The position numbers and the translations under genes are program-made. The notes under the pieces were generated by a model. That model was not told where the DNA came from and ran no database searches. It saw nothing but the letters and a program-made list of their open reading frames with translations. Of a stretch of 64,000 nucleotides of DNA, positions 9,991 to 19,187 are shown in pieces (within the stretch, counting starts at the first letter, position 1; each line of letters opens with the position of its first letter). The DNA is from JAKACA01 sp049510975 (lineage in GTDB: Bacteria; Actinomycetota; Acidimicrobiia; Acidimicrobiales; Bog-793): the NCBI GenBank assembly GCA_049510975.1, contig JBEKYM010000008.1:29974-93973 (forward strand), given 5' to 3'.

Positions 9991-10797
9991 TCAGGTGCCG
10001 GCGCCGGCCTCGACGCCGAACTCGCGCAGCAGCTCTTGGGAATAGGTAATGCGTCCCGTCAACTCGCTCGGGGGACGTGAGCAGAGCAACAACGCCGCTT
10101 CTGCCATGACGCCGACCGGCTCATGGCGCTCCTTCGGCACGAGTTTGTCGAGCTCGTGATGCTGCACGCCCGGAGTGACGACGAGACCGGAAGGCGACAG
10201 TGCGTTGACGGCGATCCCGTCGTCGTACAACTCCGCCGCGAGCCCCGTCGAGAAACGCTCCAGGGCCGCTTTGCACATCCCATAGACGGTCCCGCCGCCG
10301 GAGCGGAAAGGCGGTCCTTGCGGGTGGATGGCGGCAGGCGACGAGATGTTCAGGATCCAGCCCGATCCAGCCGAGCGCATCGCCGGGATCACGAGTTGGG
10401 CGAGCTGAAAGGGTGCCAGCACCTGAACGTCGAACATGAGCTGCCACCGGCGCAGGTCGAAGTCGGCGACCGGCGCGAAGTAGGTGATGGCAGCGTTGTT
10501 GACAAGGATGTCGAGAGGTCCGAGCTGCTCGCTCACGGTCGCAACGACACGCTCGCGATCTTCCGCCCGGCTCAGATCCGCTGGTACGGCGACGGCGGTG
10601 CCGCCCGCGTCGCTGATGGACCGCAGCGTGCTGGCGATGCTCCCTGCAAAGCGGTGATCGCCTTCCTCCATCGTCCTAGCCGTGATGCCCACTGCGGCAC
10701 CCTCTCGGGCGAGGCGGCGGGCGATGGCCTCGCCGATGCCCCTGCTGGCGCCCGTCACGAGGGCCACGCGGCCCGAGAGTCGTTCATTCGATGACAT
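9991..10797 (-). CDS. Short-chain dehydrogenase/reductase (SDR)
   Basis: A 268-residue classical SDR. The Rossmann motif TGASRGIGEAIA is near residues 14-25, the structural NNAA motif (ILVNNAAITY) follows, then the catalytic Ser (LNISSPAA) and the YGMCK motif (YxxxK). It should be an NAD(P)H-dependent oxidoreductase of unknown substrate. ATG 10797 has GGAG nine bases upstream; the open frame continues further upstream without coding character. The gene lies 46 bases after the stop of the mycothiol-type protein gene on the same strand and may be co-transcribed with it. Confidence 0.88.
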   Translation of the reverse strand: MSSNERLSGRVALVTGASRGIGEAIARRLAREGAAVGITARTMEEGDHRFAGSIASTLRSISDAGGTAVAVPADLSRAEDRERVVATVSEQLGPLDILVNNAAITYFAPVADFDLRRWQLMFDVQVLAPFQLAQLVIPAMRSAGSGWILNISSPAAIHPQGPPFRSGGGTVYGMCKAALERFSTGLAAELYDDGIAVNALSPSGLVVTPGVQHHELDKLVPKERHEPVGVMAEAALLLCSRPPSELTGRITYSQELLREFGVEAGAGT

Positions 10798-10843
10798 GTC
10801 GGTCACTCCGTTCCCGCTCTGTCGAGTTGTCTGGCGCACTCGG

Positions 10844-11542
10844 CTATTCGACGAGCGGGCTGTCGCGCAACTCGAGCGGCGAGTTGTCGAACATCGCAAG
10901 GTAGGGAACGGGGTCACCCGTCCACGGCAAGGCGAGGAACTGCTCGGTCGAGCGTCGGCCGCCGAAACTGCGCAGCAGTTCGAACCTCGACGCCTCGACC
11001 CGCACCGACGGCGCGCCCTCGCCGGCAACCGCAGTCCACTCGGGCGAGACGAGGGCCAGGGTGGCAAGGCCGTTGGAGCGCACGAAGGAGTCGAGGGCAC
11101 TCTCCAAGAAACCCAGGCCGACGCCGACACACTCCGCATCCCGTCCCCCCGGCCGCCCGAGGGCGCCGCGGATGTCCTGCTCGTGCAAGGTGGCGTCGAA
11201 GACGAACTGTGAAGCTTCCGGGCGAGGAAAGGCCGGGGCCAGCGACTGCACGACGGGGCCGACTTCTCCCCATCGCTGCAGGAGCCGAGCGAGCCCGAGG
11301 TTCGAGAACCGCGCCACCTGGTCGTCTGCCCAGGCGGTCGTCCCGACGCCCTCGAGGTTGCCGTCGACGATGTCGATGCAGGCTCCCGTCAGGTGAGCGA
11401 CCGTGTCGGTCACCGACCACGCCGGGCACCCCGGGACCGTCGTGGCGGCGCCGCTGGCGTCGTCGAGGTCGGCGAGCAGTTGGGTGAGCCGGTCCCGTAC
11501 CTCGCCGTAGGCCTCGAGGGCAACCGTCTGGTCGACCAGCAT
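10844..11542 (-). CDS. Maleylpyruvate-isomerase-family, mycothiol-dependent enzyme-like protein
   Basis: A 232-residue DinB/MDMPI-fold protein. The N-terminal helix bundle has the family motif PGCPAWSVTDTVAHL (metal-ligand His) and DATLHEQDIRGALGRPG (second His and Asp). The C-terminal part carries the SCP2-like region. Family members use mycothiol as cofactor in isomerisation or S-transfer reactions, which itself points to an actinobacterial host. The start is ATG 11542, with the hexamer TAGGGT six bases upstream and no Shine-Dalgarno. It is divergent from the dimethylformamidase-like gene with 99 bases between. Confidence 0.85.
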   Translation of the reverse strand: MLVDQTVALEAYGEVRDRLTQLLADLDDASGAATTVPGCPAWSVTDTVAHLTGACIDIVDGNLEGVGTTAWADDQVARFSNLGLARLLQRWGEVGPVVQSLAPAFPRPEASQFVFDATLHEQDIRGALGRPGGRDAECVGVGLGFLESALDSFVRSNGLATLALVSPEWTAVAGEGAPSVRVEASRFELLRSFGGRRSTEQFLALPWTGDPVPYLAMFDNSPLELRDSPLVE

Positions 11543-11548
11543 CAGCCG

Positions 11549-11554
11549 ACCCTA
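11549..11554 (-). promoter_or_regulatory. -10 element (TAGGGT), leaderless start
   Basis: On the minus strand TAGGGT ends six bases before ATG 11542; no ribosome-binding site is present. Confidence 0.5.
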
Positions 11555-11629
11555 CATCGGCCTCGGCGAGGCCGACACGGATTGTGGCCGCGCCGGAAAT
11601 GCCTTAGGAAGGCGCCGTAGCGCCGCAAC

Positions 11630-11635
11630 TAGGCT
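11630..11635 (+). promoter_or_regulatory. -10 element (TAGGCT), leaderless start
   Basis: TAGGCT ends six bases before ATG 11642, mirroring the divergent site at 11554-11549. Confidence 0.5.
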
Positions 11636-11641
11636 CAGCCG

Positions 11642-13129
11642 ATGACGACGCTCACAGAACCCTGGCTCTACGCATGGCCGCAGTCGGTCGTGGCGGGACA
11701 GACGGTCGCCCTGCGCGCCGCCGGGCCGACGGCGGAGGCTCGCTTCGCCATCCATCGCGTCGGGCTCCACCGGGAGCTCGTCTGGTCTGGCGACATCACC
11801 GTCGAGCCGCACGACTTGCCGGACAACGCCGCCTCCCACGGATGCCCGTGGCCGGACAGCGCCACGGTCGAGGTGGAGCCGTCGTGGCGGAGCGGTTACT
11901 ACGAGGTCAGTCTCGCCACGAAGGCGGGCTTTGCGCGGGAGGCGGTGGCGTACTTCGTCGTTCGAGCGGCGGAGCCGGACATCACCCGACCGCTGCTCGT
12001 GCTCACGACGAACACCTGGAATGCCTACAACGACTTCGGCGGCCGCAACCTGTACTCACGGGGGACGCGCGTCTCGTTCGCGAGGCCGCTCGCCCCCGGG
12101 TACCTGCGCAAGCCCGACGGTCCCGGAAGCCGGGTGGCCGTCGTCGAGGCTCCCGACTTCGGGATGCGGGCGTATCGGACCTACTTGCGGGACCACCAGT
12201 TCTCTCGGTGGGCCGGCTCGGCCGGGTGGCCGAATGCCGAGCTGCCGTTCGTTCGATGGGCCGAGCAGGCCGGTTACGAGCTCGATTACGCCGTCAACGC
12301 CGATCTCGAGCTCGTGCCCGGTCTGCTCGACGGGCGCCGGCTCTACCTGTCGGTCGGCCACGACGAGTACTGGAGCTGGGAGATGCGTGACGCCGTCGAG
12401 TCGTTCGTGCGCGGCGGCGGCAACGCCGTCTTCCTGTCGGGCAACACGAGCTTCTGGCAGGTCCGCCTCGAGGACGGCGGAGCCACCATGATCGGCTTCA
12501 AGGACCAGTTCAAGAAGGACCCGGTCTACGAGTCCGACCGCCAGCACCTCTTGACTTCGATGTGGTCCGATCACCTCGTCGAGCGGCCTGAGAACGAGAT
12601 GACCGGAGTGTCGTTCTCCCGCGGCGGATATCACCGGATCGGCAAGGCAGTTGCCGTTGGCGCCGGCGGCTACACCGTCTATCGGCCCGAGCACTGGGTG
12701 TTCGAAGGAACCGATTGCATGTACGGAGACGTGATCGGGGCCGGTGCGGTCACCGTCGGCTACGAATGCGACGGGTGCGAGTTCATGATGCGCGACGGAC
12801 TGCCGTACCCGACCGGGAGCGACGGCACTCCGGCCGACTTCGAGATCTTGGGTCTCGTCCCCGCCCGGCTGTTCGGTCGCGACAACGACCCGTCAGGGGT
12901 TCCCGAGGGCGCCCGCTCGGAGTGCGAGTTCATCGCCTGGCGCGTGCTCGGGCGCGAGGAGCCGGAGGATGTCGCCCGTTTCGAGCACGGGCATGCGGTC
13001 ATGGGCGTCCATCGGCCCGGTGGCACCGTGTTCACGGCGGGCACGACCGAGTGGGCATGGGGCCTCGCGAACCACGACGCCACCATCGAGCGCATCACGC
13101 GTAACCTCCTTGACCGCCTGGCAGTCTGA
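11642..13129 (+). CDS. N,N-dimethylformamidase large-subunit-like protein
   Basis: A 495-residue protein resembling the C-terminal domain of the large (beta) subunit of N,N-dimethylformamidase. Recognisable stretches are VLTTNTWNAYNDFGGRNLY, the YLSVGHDEYWSWEMRD block, VFLSGNTSFWQVR, and a terminal VFTAGTTEWAWGL. The N-terminal 110 residues form an Ig-like beta region. In true DMFase a small subunit pairs with the large one and a tyrosine/glutamate-bound iron is the active site; no small-subunit gene is nearby, so the substrate may differ. No signal peptide is seen. The gene is monocistronic with a leaderless-type start. Confidence 0.82.
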   Translation: MTTLTEPWLYAWPQSVVAGQTVALRAAGPTAEARFAIHRVGLHRELVWSGDITVEPHDLPDNAASHGCPWPDSATVEVEPSWRSGYYEVSLATKAGFAREAVAYFVVRAAEPDITRPLLVLTTNTWNAYNDFGGRNLYSRGTRVSFARPLAPGYLRKPDGPGSRVAVVEAPDFGMRAYRTYLRDHQFSRWAGSAGWPNAELPFVRWAEQAGYELDYAVNADLELVPGLLDGRRLYLSVGHDEYWSWEMRDAVESFVRGGGNAVFLSGNTSFWQVRLEDGGATMIGFKDQFKKDPVYESDRQHLLTSMWSDHLVERPENEMTGVSFSRGGYHRIGKAVAVGAGGYTVYRPEHWVFEGTDCMYGDVIGAGAVTVGYECDGCEFMMRDGLPYPTGSDGTPADFEILGLVPARLFGRDNDPSGVPEGARSECEFIAWRVLGREEPEDVARFEHGHAVMGVHRPGGTVFTAGTTEWAWGLANHDATIERITRNLLDRLAV

Positions 13130-13207
13130 GCCGCTCCGAGCGACCGCCATCGGCCGCCTCGATCGTCGGCTCAACCCTGCGGAACCGAGTCGAGTGGGGT
13201 CAGCGGT

Positions 13208-13681
13208 TCAGCGGCCCGTCTGGCCGTCAACGAGCTCGCGGAGGATGTCGGCGTGTCCGGCGTGGCGGGCGGTCTCCTCGAGCAGGTGTGCGAGCACCCA
13301 TCGCAGGTTGACCGGTGACCCCTCAGGCCGGCGGCACATGTCGTCAAGGCTGTGAGCTGCCGTCACGATGCGGTCGGCTTCTCGCCATGCCGCTTGGTAG
13401 GCGGTGACCGCCTCCGCCAAGGTGCCGGCTGGCTGTGTGGCGTCGTCCGACAGCTCCACGTCCTCGCCGCCGAAGCGGTAGACGATCCAGGTGAGCTCCG
13501 CGTGCGCCATGTGCCGGACCAGCCACAGCAGCGTGGTCCCGGAACCGACGAACGTCGCCCGGGCGGCCGCCTCGCTGATGCCGTCGACCTTGCGGACGAG
13601 TGACTCGCGCTGATACTGGAGCAGCGCTCGCAGCGTGTCGCCTTCAGCGGCCTCGAGCCGAGGGGGTCGTTGGTCAGGCAC
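13208..13681 (-). CDS. DinB-family protein (DUF664, mycothiol-transferase-like)
   Basis: A 157-residue four-helix DinB-fold protein. The three expected metal ligands appear as His in LVRHMAHAELTW and in LLEETARHAGHADILREL, with the ending characteristic of DUF664 proteins. These are thiol-dependent (mycothiol or bacillithiol) transferases of mostly unknown substrate. It starts at GTG 13681 without a clear ribosome-binding site. It follows the lipase-like gene end-to-end on the same strand. Confidence 0.82.
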   Translation of the reverse strand: MPDQRPPRLEAAEGDTLRALLQYQRESLVRKVDGISEAAARATFVGSGTTLLWLVRHMAHAELTWIVYRFGGEDVELSDDATQPAGTLAEAVTAYQAAWREADRIVTAAHSLDDMCRRPEGSPVNLRWVLAHLLEETARHAGHADILRELVDGQTGR

Positions 13682-13690
13682 CGCAACGCG

Positions 13691-14986
13691 TCAACACGGA
13701 TTCGAGTCGTCCGCCCGGACGTGCTCGTTCCCGTCGCTGAGCGCAACCCCGGCGGGGGACGATGCCAGCCAATCGTGCAGCTGCTCGTACACCGCCGGGT
13801 GATTGAGGAGGTCGAGGTGGTGGAGACCCCCGATGTGCCGGCCATGGCCGACCTCGAAGGGGATCGTCCTCCGCCGGCCTCGACCCGATGCGCTCGGGAA
13901 GCGGACGAGCAAGTCGCCGACGAGGGCGCCGAGTGGGTGTGTGCTGTCGTTCGTGACCGACACGCCGACGAAGTAGTAGGCGGCGCCGGCAAGAAACGGC
14001 ACGTCGGTGCACGGGTCGTCCCACAACCCCGCCGCCTCTTCACCAAGCCAGTCGTCCTCGACACAGGCGCCGAAACGCAGGTCCTTCACGCCGTCGCTGC
14101 GCGCCTTCAGGACCTTGGCGATCGGGCGCGTCTCGGGAAGGCGTCCCGCCAGCCGCGACGCCGCGTGCACGCCCTTCTCGAGCGGAGCGCCGAGGTGAGG
14201 GGTGCCCAGGCAGAACACGTGGGTGACCAGTCGCGTCCAGGGCCTGCCGTCGCGCTCCGCGTAGTGGCAGGCGCTGCGGGCCACGAGGCCCCCCATCGAG
14301 TGCCCGACGAGCACGATCTCGCCGACCGGCACCGGCCAGGCGGCGGCGAGAGCGTCGAGGAGGGCGGCGAGTTGGCGGCCGTTGTCGGAGACATGCAGCC
14401 CGGTGTTGTAACGGAGGAAGACCGGCGTGTAGCCGAGATCTCGTTGCAACATCGAACCGTAGGTGGCGGAGGTGTCGCCGTAGTGATCCGCTGCGTTCCG
14501 CCGCCATGACTCGTCGGTCTCGCAAAGCCCGTGCACGAAGACAGCCATCCGGCCCGACGCCCGGGGAAACGCCTCCTCCAGCGTCTCGGGCGTCATCGCT
14601 ACCTCGCTCCCGTCCGTGACGACCGCCATGTTGACGGACAGCTCCGGGTAGCTGCGGGCCATCGTGTCGCCCCAGAGGCCGTTGAGGGCCGCCACGATCT
14701 GCCGGCCGGCGGACGCCTCCGCCCACCCGGCGGTGTCGGTGCCAGTGCGGAGGGCGGTCAAGCCGGCGCCGACGCGCGGGATGAGCGCATGGGCGCCTTT
14801 GATGGCGCCGTAGGTCGCGCTCGACACGGTGTCGTGCAGCAGCCGGACCGGATGGGCGGCGGTCCCCGTGACGGCGAAGGCGCGCCGGGCGATCGCTCGA
14901 TGGACGTCCTCGACGAGGCCGACACCGCCGGCGAGGACGTCGCCGGTGAGTCGGCCGGCAGCTCGTATCTCGTCACCTCGGCCCAT
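13691..14986 (-). CDS. Alpha/beta hydrolase (lipase/PGAP1-like)
   Basis: A 431-residue hydrolase. The oxyanion-hole region reads MAVFVHGLCETDESW, the nucleophile elbow is GHSMGGLVARSA (Ser in GxSxG), and a late His-rich segment (GRHIGGLHHLDLL) offers the catalytic histidine. The first 130 residues are amphipathic helices without a signal peptide. Esterase or lipase activity is likely and the substrate unknown. ATG 14986 is chosen because AGGAGG lies eight bases upstream; an ATG at 15025 would place that site inside the gene. The DinB gene follows immediately on the same strand. Confidence 0.85.
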   Translation of the reverse strand: MGRGDEIRAAGRLTGDVLAGGVGLVEDVHRAIARRAFAVTGTAAHPVRLLHDTVSSATYGAIKGAHALIPRVGAGLTALRTGTDTAGWAEASAGRQIVAALNGLWGDTMARSYPELSVNMAVVTDGSEVAMTPETLEEAFPRASGRMAVFVHGLCETDESWRRNAADHYGDTSATYGSMLQRDLGYTPVFLRYNTGLHVSDNGRQLAALLDALAAAWPVPVGEIVLVGHSMGGLVARSACHYAERDGRPWTRLVTHVFCLGTPHLGAPLEKGVHAASRLAGRLPETRPIAKVLKARSDGVKDLRFGACVEDDWLGEEAAGLWDDPCTDVPFLAGAAYYFVGVSVTNDSTHPLGALVGDLLVRFPSASGRGRRRTIPFEVGHGRHIGGLHHLDLLNHPAVYEQLHDWLASSPAGVALSDGNEHVRADDSNPC

Positions 14987-15114
14987 GTGCGGGTCCTCCT
15001 GACCGACGACCGACTGAGAAGCCATGAGCGGGCCGACTCTCACTTCAGCCCGCCGACGGCGTCTCTGGACCCTATCGCTCCGGGCTCTTCCGAGCCTGAC
15101 TGCTGCGATTCCCG

Positions 15115-16107
15115 CTAGGGCGCGCTCGGCCGAGCACCGGCGAGGGCGCTGTCGTCGTCGGCGCCCAACAGGACGGCGTCGCCGGGGTGGAGATCGAGCA
15201 CTCTGGCCGTCGCCCGGTCGAGCTGGGCGTAGGCGGCGGCGCCGTCTGCGAGCTCGAGCTCGATCCGGATTTCGAAGCCGAGCGTGACGACCCGCGTCAC
15301 CGTTGCCGGGTGAGCCCCGGCAGGCGGGACAGGGTCGAGCTGGCCGGGGCGATAGATCACCACGTCGTGCGGTCGCACGAACTCGCCTCCGATGGCCGTG
15401 GCGGGCCCGACGAACGTCAGGACGAATTCGTTGACGGGGTGGTCGTAGAGGTCCGAGGGCGTACCCACCTGCTCGAGGCGACCATGGTTGATCACCGCCA
15501 AGCGGTCGGCGACGTCCATCGCCTCCTCCTGGTCGTGGGTCACGAGCACGGTCGTGATGTGCACCTCGTCGTGAAGCCGTCGCAGCCAGGCCCGAAGCTC
15601 CTTTCGCACCTGGGCATCGAGCGCGCCGAACGGCTCGTCGAGGAGCAGGACCTTCGGTTCGACGGCGAGGGCTCTGGCGAGCGCCATGCGCTGGCGCTGG
15701 CCACCCGACAGCTGGGAGGGGTAGCGCTTGGCAAAGCCCTCCAAGCGGACGAGCTCGAGCAACTCCGCCACCCGCGCCTGCAGTTCCGGCTTCGGCCGCC
15801 GCCGGACCTTCAAGCCGAAGGCGACGTTCTCCCAGACGGTCATGTGGCGAAACGGCGCATAGTGCTGGAAACAGAAGCCGATGCCGCGATCCTTCGGTGG
15901 CATGCCCGTGACGTCCGCGCCGTCGATGAGGATCTGCCCGGAGTCGGGGACCTCGAGGCCGGCGATGACGCGGAGCAATGTCGACTTCCCACCCCCGCTC
16001 GGCCCGAGCAGCGCCGTCAGGGAGCCGGCTGGGACCTCGAGGTCGACGCTGTCGAGAGCGACGGCGTCTCCGAAGGCTTTGGAGACTCCGCGGACTTGGA
16101 TCGCCAT
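15115..16107 (-). CDS. cysA: Sulfate/thiosulfate ABC transporter ATP-binding protein
   Basis: A 330-residue ABC ATPase. Walker A is GPSGGGKST near residues 36-44, the signature LSGGQRQR and Walker B VLLLDEPFGALDA follow, then the H-loop LVTHDQEEA. A C-terminal regulatory TOBE-like beta domain starts near FVRPHDVVIY, typical for CysA of sulfate importers. AAGGAG lies eight bases before ATG 16107. The start is 91 bases inside the end of cysW, in another frame. It is the last gene of the sulfate operon. Confidence 0.92.
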   Translation of the reverse strand: MAIQVRGVSKAFGDAVALDSVDLEVPAGSLTALLGPSGGGKSTLLRVIAGLEVPDSGQILIDGADVTGMPPKDRGIGFCFQHYAPFRHMTVWENVAFGLKVRRRPKPELQARVAELLELVRLEGFAKRYPSQLSGGQRQRMALARALAVEPKVLLLDEPFGALDAQVRKELRAWLRRLHDEVHITTVLVTHDQEEAMDVADRLAVINHGRLEQVGTPSDLYDHPVNEFVLTFVGPATAIGGEFVRPHDVVIYRPGQLDPVPPAGAHPATVTRVVTLGFEIRIELELADGAAAYAQLDRATARVLDLHPGDAVLLGADDDSALAGARPSAP

Positions 16108-16985
16108 GGCGATGACTCCTTCGTCTTTCGGGATTTGGAGATGCTGAGCAGCCCGAGGATGAACAGCGAGATGAGGGCGAGGATGAGCGCCCCGAAATAC
16201 CCGCCGGTCTGGTTGAAGTTGTTGAACTGGTTCGAGACGAACAACGTGAGGGTTTCTGTTCGGCCGACGATGTCGCCCGAGACGATGTTGACGGCACCGA
16301 ACTCGCCGAGCACGCGGGCCGTCGTGAGCGTGATGCCGTAGGCGAGACCCCAGCGAATGGACGGCAACGTGATCCGCCACAGCGTCGTCAGGGGCCCCGC
16401 TCCGAGCGTTGCGGCCGCCTGCTCCTGCTCGGTCCCGATCTCTTGGAGCACGGGCAAGACCTCGCGAACGACGTAGGGGAGCGACACGAACATCGACGAG
16501 AGAACGATGCCGGGAACGCTGAAGATCACCTGGATGCCCCGCGCCGCCAGCCACGATCCGATCCATCCGGCGCGGCCGTAGACGAGGACGAGCGCCAATC
16601 CGACCACGACGGGCGAGACGGCGACCGGGAGGTCGATGAACGCATCGAGCAGGCGGGCTCCGGGAAAGCGGTGGCGGGCGAGCAGGATGGCCGTGGCGAC
16701 GCCGAAGATGGCGTTGAGGGGAACGGCGATCGCCATGACGACGACGGTCAGGACGAGCGCATGGGTGAACTCGCTGCTCGGGGTGCCTCCGGGGGCCGTG
16801 AGGGCGCGCCAGGCGGTGACGAAGCCGTGCTCGAAGGTCCGGTAGACGATCGACCCGACGGGGACGGCGACGAGTGCCGCCAAATACACGATGGCGAAGA
16901 GTCGGAGCACCCACTTCGTCCCCGTACGTCGCCGGCGGGCGGTGGTTCCCGCCGGCCGCCGGGCGCGAAGCGAGGTGGCGCTCAC
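16017..16985 (-). CDS. cysW: Sulfate/thiosulfate ABC transporter permease CysW
   Basis: A 322-residue permease with about six membrane helices. The EAA loop (AAATLGAGPLTTLWRITLPS) contacts the ATPase, and TTARVLGEFGAVNIVSG is typical of CysW. The N-terminus is Arg-rich and cytoplasmic. GTG 16985 overlaps the cysT stop by four bases (GTGA), so translation is coupled. The C-terminus carries a polar 30-residue tail produced by the 91-base overlap with cysA; this tail is not a conserved part of the family. Confidence 0.9.
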   Translation of the reverse strand: MSATSLRARRPAGTTARRRRTGTKWVLRLFAIVYLAALVAVPVGSIVYRTFEHGFVTAWRALTAPGGTPSSEFTHALVLTVVVMAIAVPLNAIFGVATAILLARHRFPGARLLDAFIDLPVAVSPVVVGLALVLVYGRAGWIGSWLAARGIQVIFSVPGIVLSSMFVSLPYVVREVLPVLQEIGTEQEQAAATLGAGPLTTLWRITLPSIRWGLAYGITLTTARVLGEFGAVNIVSGDIVGRTETLTLFVSNQFNNFNQTGGYFGALILALISLFILGLLSISKSRKTKESSPWRSKSAESPKPSETPSLSTASTSRSQPAP

Positions 16986-17899
16986 GGCGACACCTCGTCG
17001 CGGAGCAGGTGCCGCCGGACCCCGCCGAGGATCAGCAGGACGGCGAGCGACATGACGAGGAGCACGAGCGAGACGGCGGCCGCCGGCTGGTAGTTGTTGC
17101 CGGTCTCGTACAGGTCGAAGATCCGGATCGAAGCCACCTGCAGGTCGCCGGCGATGAGCACGAGCGAGCCGTACTCGCCGAGCGCTCGGGCGAAGCCCAG
17201 GGCGGCCCCGCTCAGCATCGCCGGCCCGAGGCTCGGCAGGATCACGCGTCGCAAGACGGTGAAGGAGCTGGCGCCGAGCGAGGCAGCCGCCTCCTCGGCG
17301 TCGCGGTCGAGCTCGGCGAGCACCGGTTGGACCGATCTCACCGAGAACGGGAGGGTCACGAATGCCAGCGCCACCCAGATCCCGATGCGGGTGCCGGAGA
17401 TGTTGACGTGGAACGGGCTGTCGGGTCCGTAGAGGCTGAGCAGGGTGAGTCCGGCGACGACCGTCGGCAGGGCGAAAGGCAGGTCGATGATGGCCGACAG
17501 CAGCGCCTTGCCCGGGAACTCGTCGCGTACCAGCACCCAGGCGATCATCGTGCCGGCAACGGTGTTGACGACGACGACGACGAGCGCACTGATGAACGTG
17601 AGCTCGAGTGCCTGCTCGCTCAGTCGTTGCGTGATCACTGCGGTGAAGGCGCTCCATCCACCGTTGAAGGCCTGACTGGCGACGGCGGCGATCGGGATGA
17701 GCACGAGCAGGCTGAGGTACGTCGTGACGAGGCTGGGGGCAACGGATCGGCCGGCATGCCGGCCGATCCGGCGCCCGAGACTTGCGCCGGGACCCGAGCC
17801 CCCGACGCCCTTCGGTTTCCGATCGTTGGCGGGTGATCGATCCCCGGTGCGTTCGGCGCCGTCGGGTCGCTCGGCGGCCGGCGAGGCGACGACCGTCAC
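16982..17899 (-). CDS. cysT: Sulfate/thiosulfate ABC transporter permease CysT (CysU)
   Basis: A 305-residue permease. After a 50-residue polar N-terminus come about six membrane helices, with the EAA loop AAASLGASSFTVLRRVILPS and the CysT-typical GFARALGEYGSLVLIAG. It forms the membrane channel with CysW. GTG 17899 is the start; no strong ribosome-binding site is visible. It lies 54 bases after the substrate-binding lipoprotein gene and overlaps cysW by four bases. Confidence 0.9.
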   Translation of the reverse strand: MTVVASPAAERPDGAERTGDRSPANDRKPKGVGGSGPGASLGRRIGRHAGRSVAPSLVTTYLSLLVLIPIAAVASQAFNGGWSAFTAVITQRLSEQALELTFISALVVVVVNTVAGTMIAWVLVRDEFPGKALLSAIIDLPFALPTVVAGLTLLSLYGPDSPFHVNISGTRIGIWVALAFVTLPFSVRSVQPVLAELDRDAEEAAASLGASSFTVLRRVILPSLGPAMLSGAALGFARALGEYGSLVLIAGDLQVASIRIFDLYETGNNYQPAAAVSLVLLVMSLAVLLILGGVRRHLLRDEVSP

Positions 17900-17953
17900 T
17901 ACAGCCTGCGCTCGCCCACGTCTGGGCGGTCCTCACTCACCGATCAGCTCGGT

Positions 17954-19057
17954 TCAACTCGACGTGCTGACGCCGATGCCCGACTCGATCTTGGTGATGA
18001 TCCCGTTCGTCGTGTCGAAGAACTTCGACTCCACGGACGTCCAACCGCCGAGCGAGTCGATCGTGAACAGCTGGGCGGGCGTCTGGAACGTGACGCCGGC
18101 GGCTGCGGCTGCTGAGCTGACGACGGGCCGGTAGCCCTCCTTGGCCCACAGCTCCTGGCCGGCCGACGACAGCAGGAAGTTGACGAAGGCTTGCGCCTGG
18201 GCGAGGTGCTGGGAGCCCTTCAGGACGGCGATCGGGTTCTGGATGAGGATCGTCTGGGCGGGCTCGACATACTGCACGGGGTCGCCATGGCGCACCGCTG
18301 CGATTGCGTCGTCCTCATAGTCGAGCAGCACGTCCCCCGTGCCCGCCTCGAATGCAGCCAAGGCGTCACTGGCGCTGGCGGGCTGGGAGACCGTGTTCTT
18401 CAACAGCGCCTGCAGGTAGGCGTCTGCCTGTGCCGGTGACTTGCCGAGCTTCAGCTGAGCGCCGTAGGCCGCCATCAGGTTCCATCGGGCGCTGCCGGAG
18501 CTGAAGGGGTTCGGCGTCACGACCTTCACCCCCGGCTTGATCAGATCCGCCCAGGTCGTGATGTGCTTCGGGTTGCCCTTGCGCACGACGAACACGACCG
18601 TCGAGTCCGTCACCATGCCCTGAGCCGGCCCGACGGTGTCCCACGAGGACGACACGAGGCCGGCGCTCACGAGCTTGTTCATATCGGGCGTCAAGGAGAA
18701 ATTGACGACGTCGGCGGGAAGGCCGGCGATCACGCTCTTCGCTTGCTGGCCGGAGGCGCCGAAGGACGTCGTGAACGAGACGTGCTTGCCGGCCGGCGTG
18801 GCCTGGAAGGCGGCGATGAGCTTCGCGTAGGCGCTCTTCGGCGTCGAGTAGGCGACGAGGTTGAGGGTGACCGACCCGCCGCTCCCGGCGCCCGACGACG
18901 AGGAGCCGCAAGCTGCTGAGGCGCAGGCCACTCCCGCAACGGCCAGCAATCTCAGCGCCCGAGGCCAGCGGAAGCTCCGAGACCGGCTGAGCGCGGCCGA
19001 TTGCGGGCCGACAGCGGTCCGACGAGCGCGACGAATGCGGAGAAGCTGAGAGGACAT
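17954..19057 (-). CDS. Sulfate/thiosulfate ABC transporter substrate-binding lipoprotein
   Basis: A 367-residue extracytoplasmic binding protein. The Arg-rich N-terminus leads to a hydrophobic segment ending in a lipobox-like SAAC (ACASAACGSS), so it should be lipid-anchored. Sulfate-binder features are SFGASGQQAKSV, VNFSLTPDMNKL, NPFSSGSARWN and GYRPV near the C-terminus. ATG 19057 is preferred over TTG 19063, because the hexamer TAGAAT ends six bases before it and no Shine-Dalgarno is present. It is the first gene of the four-gene sulfate uptake operon. Confidence 0.9.
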   Translation of the reverse strand: MSSQLLRIRRARRTAVGPQSAALSRSRSFRWPRALRLLAVAGVACASAACGSSSSGAGSGGSVTLNLVAYSTPKSAYAKLIAAFQATPAGKHVSFTTSFGASGQQAKSVIAGLPADVVNFSLTPDMNKLVSAGLVSSSWDTVGPAQGMVTDSTVVFVVRKGNPKHITTWADLIKPGVKVVTPNPFSSGSARWNLMAAYGAQLKLGKSPAQADAYLQALLKNTVSQPASASDALAAFEAGTGDVLLDYEDDAIAAVRHGDPVQYVEPAQTILIQNPIAVLKGSQHLAQAQAFVNFLLSSAGQELWAKEGYRPVVSSAAAAAGVTFQTPAQLFTIDSLGGWTSVESKFFDTTNGIITKIESGIGVSTSS

Positions 19058-19063
19058 GAACAA

Positions 19064-19069
19064 ATTCTA
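19064..19069 (-). promoter_or_regulatory. -10 element (TAGAAT) of the sulfate operon, leaderless start
   Basis: TAGAAT on the minus strand ends six bases before ATG 19057. A weak -35 (CAGACT) lies 17 bases upstream of it. Confidence 0.5.
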
Positions 19070-19187
19070 GCAAGTTACTGGTTTCGAGTCTGCGCATCGC
19101 AACGCTGCTCTCTCGCGGTTTGAGCAAATCCCGTGCTTCGATCACTCCGCCATCAACGGGCACGCACCCGGCCCGAGCAGGACGCAA

